Source of the DNA: Heterotrichella gracilis
Lineage: Eukaryota; Sar; Xanthophyceae; Tribonematales; Xanthonemataceae
DNA length: 64,000 bases
Direction of reading: 5' to 3'
Assembly (NCBI GenBank): GCA_032358255.1
Contig: JAULBX010011545.1
Span: 1 to 64,000, forward strand
Under the pieces are notes generated by a model, which was given only the letters and a program-made list of their open reading frames with translations, had not been told where the DNA came from and made no database searches. This document shows positions 56,276 through 64,000 of this stretch, one piece after another. Numbering within the stretch: the first letter of the stretch is position 1; each line of letters begins with the position of its first letter. A program made the position numbers and the translations under genes.

Positions 56276-59200
56276 TTACAGGGTGTAGCGCGTAATGCCA
56301 TACTTCTCCCACACCTTCTGCTGCTCGGGGTACCAGCCCACAGCTCCGGGGCGCAGCGAGGCGGGCCAGTATGCCTGGGCGGGTACCTCGGCAGGGGGGG
56401 CATCCACAAGCAGCTCAAGGGGAAGTTCCTTGTCCTGCCTGAAATGGTACGCCGCCCACCTGCACAGAGGGTTTAGGTGTAAGGTTTTAGGGTTGTATTA
56501 CTCACTGAGAGACACACTCACTCCTACACACTCCAGGCTGGGAGTAGAAGGTTAGGGTTTGGGGTTTAGGGTTTGTAATACAATTTAGGGTTGTGTGCAT
56601 CATTAGGGGCAGAGCGTGATCATGGGCAGGGGTCAGGGGTTTGGGATGCTCATTCAACATTTGGCGTAGCCAGTGAAATAGGTAGGGCGTTATCAATGGC
56701 AGGGTTTAGGGTACTCACTGGGGGAAAGAGCGGTATCATTGCGCAGGGTATAGGGTTTAAGGTACTCACTGTGAGTAGAGCGGGATCATCGGCAGCGCAG
56801 ATGAGCAGCATGATTGCCTGCCAGTGGCAGTTTAGGGTTGATGCTTCAAGGTGTAGGATTCAAGGCTTAGGGTCTAGGGTACTCACTGTGCGTACAGCGG
56901 TATCATCGGCAGCGCAGTGAGGAGCAGAATGAGCGCCTGCCAGTAGCCTTGCATGGAGGTGAGCACGCAGGCCGTGAACACCACAAACAGGATCATGCAT
57001 GACACCACCGCCTCGAAAGTGATCTGGAACAGCGCACCACCGGACTCGTAGCTGCGCTCGTAAAAGTACCTGCAGCGCCCAAAAAGGAAAGCGTTATTGC
57101 CGCTTTTTCAATTTTTGTTTTCGTGGCCGGACTCGTAGCTGCTCGTAAAAGTACCCGCGGCATCAAAACGTTAAAACATCATTGGCTTTCTTTTCTACCG
57201 TATGTGTCCTTTTCGCGTCATCTGGAACAGCATGCCGCCGAACATGTACGGTACGCCGATTATGTACAAGTGCATGCGAGTAGAGGGCACAGCATCCACA
57301 CTGACTTCATGCTGCCAGCCCCAGGGGCAACAATATGCGGTAGTGGAGCAAGCACGCTGGCACACGTTCTGCCATCGCCATAACCCTCGTGGCACAAAGG
57401 GCAGGCGGTAGCTAGGGTTGTTAGGGTTTCCACAGGGCGTACAGCTGATGGTGGCTAGGGTTGTTAGGGTTTCTATTAGGACCTTCAGCTGATGGGAGCG
57501 ATGTTAGGGTTTCATTGGGGCTAAGCCTTACAGCTGGTGGTAGCGCCACGTGATCCAGGAGGTCATGAAGTAGAATAGGGTGACGGGGAGGATGATGGGC
57601 GCAATCACTGCATACGAAAGCGCAAATATGAAGCCCTGGTATGCCGCGCCGTAGTGGCGGCCGTAGCGGTAGGAGGGCGTGGTGCGGATCATGGCGCGGT
57701 CCTTGGCGCTCTTGGGCCCTGTGGGATTGGGGTTTCGGGTTCAACTCCTTGTGCAGGAAGCAAGCAGAACATCTCTCATACAATAGAAAGCTGTGTAGGT
57801 CAACACGAACACATTAACTGCTTTGTGTGCCCTTCAAAGAGACACATTTGTCCTTTGAATGTGCCCATCAATATGACAAATGTTTCTTCTCAAGGAGACA
57901 CATTTGCAATGGCATGGCCTTAGCTTTACCAACATCAGTGCCGAACTTGCAGCAAGCAGAAAGGCATTCGCAGCCATACTTACTGTGTAGGCCAATGGCT
58001 CTGAACCCCACAAACAGCACAGTTCCATCGTGTGGCCACACAAATCTGAACACATTTGTGAACAGGCCGCGCACCACCAGGGTGTTGATGAAGAAGTTGG
58101 ATGAGGTGGGGAGAGCGGTGCCGACCAGCTCAAAGATTTGGCCTGCAGGTTGCAAATGATGTACTTTTAGTCCTTTATAACATGATTACTATGGCAAGGC
58201 TTTGATCTAGCAAAGTATTACCAACTCCCAGGGACTGGCTGTCAGGGGATGTTTAGGGTTCGAGGTTTAGGGTGTGAAGAAGAAGTTGGCTGAAGTGGGA
58301 AGGGCGGTGCCCACCAGCTTGAGAATTTGGCTGTCAGAGACTGTCTAGGGTGTGCACACCTGGGGATGCGATCGCCGATCCCAGCTGCCATGAGGGAACG
58401 AGTTTAGGGTTTAGGGTTTTTGGTCTAAGGTGTAGGTGCACACCTGGGGATGCGATTGCCGATCCCAGCTGCTGGAAAATGGCCCCGCCCACTGCTGCCA
58501 AGATGAATGAGTTGAACACATCGTATACGAAGAACCAGTAGGACACGCGCTGGTCGATCTTGCTCAGGGAGAAGCACCTGCGTGCAAACTGCAGCACACG
58601 CACGTGTCGGTATGTCATACATATACTTTGAATATTCATACTGAGGGTTGCCGAATTGCCATTGTATGAGTAAGGTGTAAACTACCAATATACTTTATAT
58701 AATTCATACCGAGGGCTGCAAAACTGCCATTGTATGGGTTGAAGCTGGTACATGCTTTTTGTAACTGTACTCGTTCCCGCACCTGGACCAGGGAGTACAG
58801 CACCATGGGTATGCCACAGGTCTTATAGTCATGTTTGTAATTGCTCCCTATGTGTTACCTATCATTGTCATCCTGCATGATTGTACATTGCACTTGTTGT
58901 GCACCTGAACCATGCAGTAGACTGGCAGTAGAGCGGCACCTTCCAAGGTGTCATACCCAGGTTTTGAAATTTGCCATTGTGTGCGTAGGCTGTAATTTCC
59001 GCACCTGGACCAGGCAGTACAGCACCATGGGTATGACACAGGTGCCGAAGCTATGTTCAAAATGCTCTTTATTTTATTTGTTATATATCACTGCAGAAAT
59101 GCATTTTCCAAATTGTTGATTTGCCCCGCACCTGTACCAGGCAGTAGAGCACCATGGGCATCACAAAGGTGTCGTAGAAGGTGCCGATGATCCCCGGGAG

Positions 59201-62200
59201 GACACCTGTCAGCAGGTCCTTGACAAGCTCCTGCCAGGGGCTGTTGGACTCGCAGAACCAGGGCCAGTACAGCGAGTTGGTCTCAGGGGTCCCGCCACAG
59301 ACCGACACCTGGAGGTTGGTCAGTGCGCCTGCATAAGGGAGAAAAAAATGAACAAGGTACAGTTACAGTTGGGCTACATTATCATTCAGGCAACAAGAGC
59401 GTTTTGTTTCTTGAGATCCCGGGCGATTTGATGTGCAATTGCTGTTACCCCATGACCCAGCCTCAGCATTACATTTACAATTACGATGACAGGTACATTT
59501 TACGGTGATGGCAACGGCATGCACTGGCCCCACCTGTGAAGCTGTACAGGGGGAAGATCATGACTTGAAATACAATGACAATTACAGAGAATACAATAAC
59601 ATTTACAGTTACATCTACGATAATGGCAGTGGCATGCACTTGCCAACCTGTGAAGGCGTACAGGGGGGAGATCATTACGAGGAACATGCAGAGGACCACA
59701 CAGGCAAATTTACAATTACAATGACGACAATGACAATGGCATGCACTGGCCCACCAGTGACGGCGTACAATGACAATTACAATCACATTTATAAAAATCA
59801 CAATTACGATGACATACACGATATTGGCAGAGCCATGCATTGGCCTCACCTGTGAAGGCGTACAGGGGGAATATCATGATGAGGAACATGCAGGGGACCA
59901 CAAAGGCGGTGCGCATGGGCCGCTCCCTGGCCCTGGCCCAGAGCCCCCACCAGTTGATGTCCTCCGGTGATGGCGCCATCTCGATTGAGTACTCGCGCTC
60001 AGAGTCAAGGAGGGCTTGCAGGTGGCTGGCCACATGGGCATCCTTCTGGGAGCTGCAGCAAGTGAAGTACAAATGATGGGAATCGTTCTTGTTCAATGCA
60101 TCTTATTTTTTCGTAAAGGCAAGCTTTATCCATGTTTTGAAACGAATGACAGAGTTTTAGAATAGCACTCGCGCTCGGAGTCGCTCAGAGTGCTTGCAGG
60201 TGGCTGGTCACAGGGGCGTCCTTTTGGGAGCTGCAGCAAATGAAATGTAGATGATGGGAGGCCATTATAGCTACCTAGGGTTTAGGTACCAGGATGAGCG
60301 CAAACAAAACATCGATGTTTGGGGTTTAGGGAACCTGAAAAGAGCAACGAAAGCATTGGGTTTTGGGTTTAGGGTTAGAGTTTAGGATACCTGAACAACG
60401 CAAATAAAGCACCAGGTTGTAGGGTTTAGGCTTTATGGGTTTAGGGTATAGGGTTTAGGGTACCTGAACAGCGCAAAGAAGGCATCGGGCACGGGGTTGT
60501 CCATGGCCTGCTTGCGTGCATCCCTGATCTGACCCTCGATCTTGGAAACCTCCTCCTGCAGCTTGGACAGGCGCTCATCCGCCTCGCTGGGTGCCTTGGC
60601 ACTTGCATCTTGGTCTGTGGTGGCAGGCAGCGTGGCTTTGGCTGCCTCCAGCTTGCCCATGGCATCATCCCACTTGTACATCAGCACATCCACTTCCTGC
60701 AATCGAAGGGATGTTCAAGCTTTGAGGTTTCCATAGCAAAGCCTACCAATTTATTCATCACATGCGGTAAACCTCGACACTACAGCTTCCCTATGGCGTC
60801 GTCCCACTTGTACATCAGCACGTCCACCGCCTGCGATCCCAGGGATGTTGAAAGGAGTGGCCAAATTCTGACAGCAAAGGCTGGCCATGGCTAATTGATA
60901 CACCGAAATACAGCACAACACTTGCAGCCCATCAATGCATGAATGTCGCCTGGTCATAGGCACCACATGTCCACCACTGAGGCACCACCAGCACACGATG
61001 CCGCCGAAAACAAACAAGGCCGACCATTGGCAAACAAAAAAGGCACATTCTCTAGCACAACAAGCGTGCAGCCCTCGACCCAAAGCCCTTCGGGTAACGA
61101 CCCCAACCCTGTAGCCTCACCAGGTGGTTGTACACAGGGACCAGCTGGTCGTAGCCATCCCTTGTCCAAGTGAGGCACCACCAACAAACCCTAACCCTTA
61201 ACCCTGAAACAAAAATGCTGACCAAAGGCACATTCTTTTGCAACCCTCAGCCCAAGCCCCCCAAGCAATGCCGCAACCCCGTTGATCAAATGCAATAGAA
61301 CCCAATCCTGTAAGCTCACCAGGTGGTTGTACACTGGCACCAGCTGGTCGTAGCCATCCGCAAACATGCAGCGCAGCGCGTGGTCGACGTACAGGTGGCG
61401 CCCATCAAACAGCTTCCGGTACTTCTCTATTTTCTCCTGATGCTTATCCCCCTTGTGGCCCTTCTTCCTGGCTGCGTCTGGAATGGCAGCAACAGGGTTT
61501 AGGGTTTAGGGTTTGAGCAGGACTCTATTTACAGTTGAGCAGGTCATTAGGATATGAGCAGTCGCCTTACCAGTGACGGCACCAATAGGGTTTCAGGTTT
61601 AGAAGTTGAGCAGGTCATTTGAGTTTAGGGTTTGAGCAGGTCGTCATACCTGTGACAGCACCATTAGGGTTCATGGGTTAGGGTTTAGGGTTTCAGCATG
61701 TTGCCGTACCTGGTTCAGCAGGGTCCAGCAGCTTGATGGATGTGGCTGCCTCCACGTCTTCAAAGTCCCATGCCCCTGCCTTGATCCTCCTGCTCAGTGG
61801 GTGCTGGAGCCTGCGGAATTCGCCCTTCACCACTTTTTTCCCATCCGCCTCACCCGACTCTTCACCAAACCTTGCAAACAGGGAGCGGGGTTTGTCAGTC
61901 ATTTTGCAGTCGATTGCTGCACTAGATTGCAGTACAGCAGGGGTATTTGATTGTGCGCTACAAAGCATAATTGGTCCCTGCACCCAGCCACTTATGCTGG
62001 CGCCATTTCTGCAAGGGGCTAGATGCAGGAAGAAGCTTGACACAGAGAAACCGTGAATTCACACACAAACCATGGTTGTTACTCACATGACCTCCATCCC
62101 CCGGCTCCTGTCCGGTATGACAGTGGCGTAGTGCTATGCATGCAGCTTCACAGGGGTTGAACCACCAACTTACACTACATAGCACGCTGCACTTGTAAGG

Positions 62201-63967
62201 CAAGTGATCGCAACTGATCACAACTGATCGCACATGCCTTACAAGCGCAGCATGCTGGCCCAGCCAATGAAATGCAAACCCTATACATGATTACTCACAT
62301 GACCTTCATCCCCGGGCCTCTGTCCACGATGAGTGTGGCGTACTGCCTGGCATGCAGCAGCGCAGGGGTTGTGCAAGCAATTTGCAAGCACCAGTATGGT
62401 GCAGAGGCGTATCTTGCAGGCAATGACATGCCTTACAAATGCAGCGTGCCGAGCATTGAAGGCCCCCGCCTGCCGTGGTGCGCATTCACAGCAATATCTA
62501 GTGCACAAAACCTATGAATAGTTATAGTTACTCACATGACCTTCATCCCCGGGCCTCTGTCCACGATGAGGATGGCGTACTGCCTGGCATGCAGCAGCGC
62601 GGGGTGCTGGGTGCCCTTGGCGGGGACCAGCTGGCGCAGCTGAACGTTGCTCTTCCCTGGGAGCAGGGGGCCTCGGTGGAGCAGGTACTCCGGGATCTCC
62701 TCAGGCAGCAGCCACCAGGGCACAACTGTGGGGAAACCTGCAGGTGGCAGATAGGTACTGCTTTTATTGTGTGTTTATTTGTTATTAGCTTATGTAATCA
62801 TGTAATTGTTAGTATTACTTTATTGCACCTGATTACACACATGGGTTTTTTGGGTGCGTATGAAAAGGGCCAGGTGGCAGTAGCTAATCATGCCACAATG
62901 GCCCCGCAAATATTCAGGCTCTTGACATCCCCTGGTCGTTGCCTTTCATGCAATCGTCACACATCCTGCAAACACCCCTTACCGTCAGCTTTCCCATGTC
63001 CCCCTTGCTTGTCAGCATGAGACCCGTCGAAATCGTAGGTGGTTGAGAGGATGTCGTAATCGTAATCGTAGATTTCGTCCACCTGTTCCTGCTCCGATCT
63101 GGGCCGCTGCCCCAGGAGGCCCTTCTGCCTGGCCTTCAGGTTGAGATCAGCCACATGCGCCAGGTCAGCATTCACCATCTGCAGTAAAAAGGGAATGTGT
63201 TTATTTTTTTGTTATTTTATTGTTCATTTCTGCCTGGCCTTCAGGTTGAGGTCAGCCACATGTGCCAGGTCAGCATTCACCATCTGCAACAAGACGCCAC
63301 ACGTTCAGATCTCCATTTCATACCCCTTATAAATATACATGCAGGTTACTGTGCACCCATCAGAGGAAATTTTACTGTGCAGTAGTTAGACTGCATTAGC
63401 AGCTGGATGGATGTGTCCAATATTGTAAGCCTTGTGGAATCCAAAGGGTCAGTGTGCACTCCAATTTTGAATACGATGAACAGCTGGGCCATGATTTCCA
63501 CAAGTCCTAACCCCAAACCCTAAAATCTACCTTGTACGGGACGAACAGCTGGCCCATGATGTCCACAAAGCGCTGCCCCTTGCGCTTGCTCTCAGGTCCC
63601 ACAGCCCCCACCACCTTGACGGCTCCTTGCTGGTGAATGGTTGGGTGGGCGTGGAGCAGGTAGTGGAGGCGCAGCGCGCAGTAGCTCTGAAACCCCACAA
63701 CGTGCTTTAGGGTTTAAGGTTTGGGATCTTGGCATGCGTGGAGAGGAGAGCGAAGTCACAAATTGCCGTCAACCAAGGTCTACAAATCATCACAAGAAAT
63801 AGTACAATAAACTAGGTTGAAGAGAGAGGTTCACAAAGCAACACATGGAAGAAAATGGGGCCTTGCATGACTTGAACAACCTCGATTCCACATGCCTCAC
63901 CTTGTAGTGCCTTGTGAGCACCCATGTGACCCACGCAATGATCACATACACCTCCACGAATGGCAGC
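56276..63967 (-). CDS. OSCA: OSCA/CSC1 (TMEM63, DUF221) osmosensitive cation channel, 5' end missing
   Basis: Fourteen exons are visible: 63967-63901, 63686-63531, 63178-62983, 62737-62536, 61870-61710, 61477-61320, 60696-60464, 60052-59850, 59328-59132, 58588-58444, 58142-57984, 57718-57532, 57069-56887 and 56459-56276, about 810 residues. Diagnostic segments: ARQYAILIVDRGPG, VPDAFFALF, MAPSPEDINWWGLW, MFLIMIFPLYAFTG, YWFFVYDVFNSFILAAVGG, LPTSSNFFINTLVVRGLF, FALSYAVIAPIILPVTLFY and FYERSYESGG. This is the 7TM calcium-permeable channel region of OSCA/CSC1 proteins, which open on membrane tension or osmotic shock. A long charged coiled-coil-like cytosolic loop (EADERLSKLQEEVSKIEGQI) is present. 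Exon 5 may instead start at 61921, which keeps phase. The minus-strand TGTAA overlapping the stop codon could serve as a poly(A) signal. The N-terminal exons lie past 64000. Confidence 0.93.
56700..56835 (-). repeat. Two echoes of OSCA exon 13 end joined by TTTAGGG
   Basis: The donor end (plus strand GGTACTCACTGTGCGTACAG and CGGTATCATCGGCAGCGCAG) is copied near 56708 and 56760; the second copy extends to CATGATTGCCTGCCAGTGG. Each is preceded by a GGGTTTAGGGTA or GGGTTTAAGGTA link. Confidence 0.88.
57115..57240 (-). repeat. Echo of OSCA exon 13 start
   Basis: GGCCGGACTCGTAGCTGCTC and GTAAAAGTACCCGCGGC copy the real ACCGGACTCGTAGCTGCGCT and GTAAAAGTACCTGCAGC; further on TCATCTGGAACAGCATGCCG matches the exon interior. 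Confidence 0.85.
57425..57505 (-). repeat. Echoes of OSCA exon 12 end
   Basis: TACAGCTGATGGTGGC and TTCAGCTGATGGGAGCG copy the exon end TACAGCTGGTGGTAGCG at 57528. Units are joined by GGTTGTTAGGGTTTC links. Confidence 0.7.
58255..58395 (-). repeat. Echoes of OSCA exon 11 start and exon 10 end
   Basis: 58272-58335 copies the exon 11 acceptor side (GAAGAAGTTGGCTGAAGTGG, CGGTGCCCACCAGCTTG). 58353-58392 copies the exon 10 donor side (TGCACACCTGGGGATGCGAT, GATCCCAGCTGCCATG), almost unchanged. The intron thus carries echoes of both flanking exons. Confidence 0.9.
58760..59045 (-). repeat. Echoes of OSCA exon 9 end
   Basis: CCGCACCTGGACCAGGGAGT with ACAGCACCATGGGTATGCC (58779) and CCGCACCTGGACCAGGCAGT with ACAGCACCATGGGTATGAC (59000) copy the real CCGCACCTGTACCAGGCAGT with AGAGCACCATGGGCATCAC. 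A weaker one lies at 58902. Confidence 0.9.
59500..59770 (-). repeat. Tandem echoes of OSCA exon 8 end (~120-bp steps)
   Basis: CACCTGTGAAGCTGTACAGG (59531), AACCTGTGAAGGCGTACAGG (59646) and CACCAGTGACGGCGTACAAT (59751) copy CACCTGTGAAGGCGTACAGG at the exon end (59848). All are linked by ACAATTACA-rich spacer. The 59646 copy runs furthest into the exon (GAGGAACATGCAGAGGACCA). Confidence 0.9.
60155..60250 (-). repeat. Echo of OSCA exon 8 start
   Basis: ACTCGCGCTCGGAGTCGCTC and GCTTGCAGGTGGCTGGTCAC, through GGGAGCTGCAGCAAATGAAA, copy the exon start and its acceptor. It lies about 180 bp upstream. Confidence 0.9.
60285..60420 (-). repeat. Three echoes of OSCA exon 7 end with TTTAGGG links
   Basis: GGAACCTGAAAAGAGCAACG, GATACCTGAACAACGCAAAT and an older ACCAGGATGAGCGCAAACAA copy GGTACCTGAACAGCGCAAAG at the donor of exon 7. 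Each unit of about 55 bp carries its own GGGTTTAGGG. Confidence 0.88.
60780..60850 (-). repeat. Echo of OSCA exon 7 start
   Basis: TCGTCCCACTTGTACATCAG and CACGTCCACCGCCTGCGATC copy TCATCCCACTTGTACATCAG and CACATCCACTTCCTGCAATC across the acceptor. It is very well preserved. Confidence 0.92.
61105..61165 (-). repeat. Echo of OSCA exon 6 end
   Basis: GCCTCACCAGGTGGTTGTAC and CCAGCTGGTCGTAGCCATCC copy the donor end of exon 6 almost exactly. It lies about 200 bp downstream in the intron. Confidence 0.92.
62070..62365 (-). repeat. Two echoes of OSCA exon 4 end (~230-bp steps)
   Basis: ACTCACATGACCTTCATCCC at 62294 and ACTCACATGACCTCCATCCC at 62083 copy the same 20 bases at the real donor (62530), each followed by exon-like CTCTGTCCACGATGA or decayed CTCCTGTCCGGTATGA and the GCATGCAGC block. 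The repeat unit also contains the intron block CATGCCTTACAA. Confidence 0.92.
63222..63290 (-). repeat. Near-identical echo of OSCA exon 3 start
   Basis: CTGCCTGGCCTTCAGGTTGA and GGTCAGCATTCACCATCTGC copy the exon 3 start and acceptor with about three differences in 60 bases. On the minus strand it still encodes MVNADLAHVADLNLKARQ. It is the youngest-looking echo in the window. Confidence 0.95.
63455..63510 (-). repeat. Echo of OSCA exon 2 end
   Basis: GATGAACAGCTGGGCCATGA and TTTCCACAAG copy GACGAACAGCTGGCCCATGA and TGTCCACAAA of exon 2, followed by CCTAACCCCAAACCCTAAAA before the real donor. Confidence 0.85.
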
Positions 63968-64000
63968 CTGCATAGCAAATACAGCAGAATTGCAATGATT
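63968..64000 (-). other. Window edge: intron upstream of the first visible OSCA exon
   Basis: On the minus strand this is intron sequence leading into the TATGCAG acceptor at 63968. The exon that follows starts in phase 2, so an upstream coding exon must exist beyond 64000. Confidence 0.8.

Noticed and set aside
1-64000. CRISPR array, prophage or bacterial insertion sequence
   Set aside because: No regularly spaced identical repeats with unique spacers, no phage or transposase gene; spliced eukaryotic genes fill the window.

Overview
The window looks like nuclear DNA of a green alga, probably chlorophycean (inference). It holds 12 multi-exon protein genes with GT-AG introns and a few GC-AG introns. 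TGTAA poly(A)-type signals lie shortly after two stop codons. There are apparent plastid and thylakoid targeting peptides, a secreted protease with a very long proline-rich (extensin-like) tail, and TTTAGGG-type repeats scattered through introns. I see no bacterial-style operons, rRNA, tRNA or CRISPR array. No genus is assigned. Exon chains were built by hand by joining splice sites that keep phase; all lengths and identities come from that reading, not from alignment software.

Layout, left to right: (1) 434-2807 minus, 3'-truncated fucosyltransferase-like protein. (2) 4206-9600 plus, subtilisin-like protease with a ~550-residue Pro-rich tail. (3) 10820-14040 and 15107-18109 plus, tandem SOUL-domain genes, the second frameshifted. 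(4) 19252-19872 plus, small predicted plastid membrane protein. (5) 22487-23396 plus, mitochondrial pyruvate carrier MPC1. (6) 24571-29565 minus, SLX1 structure-specific endonuclease with a long C-terminal extension. (7) 31053-33758 plus, CDC14 phosphatase, head-to-head with SLX1. (8) 35933-37812 minus, monoacylglycerol-lipase-like alpha/beta hydrolase whose catalytic Ser is replaced by Arg. (9) 39600-44692 minus, GT61-type glycosyltransferase. (10) 45551-51083 plus, TBC-domain Rab GAP. (11) 52324-54474 minus, MsrA with a plastid/thylakoid-type leader. (12) 56276-63967 minus, OSCA/CSC1-type cation channel, 5'-truncated by the window end.

The most unusual property is not one gene but a pattern. 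At least eight of the genes carry decayed tandem copies of their own exon-intron boundaries ('exon echoes') in the neighbouring intron or just past the stop codon. Many echo units are joined by TTTAGGG/CCCTAAA tracts. Echoes range from near-identical (OSCA, 63.2 kb) to barely recognisable; some keep an open frame and usable splice sites, and one such tract lies inside coding sequence (TBC last exon). The genes otherwise serve unrelated functions: secretory-pathway glycosylation, proteolysis, heme binding, organelle transport, DNA repair/cell cycle, vesicle traffic and mechanosensing.
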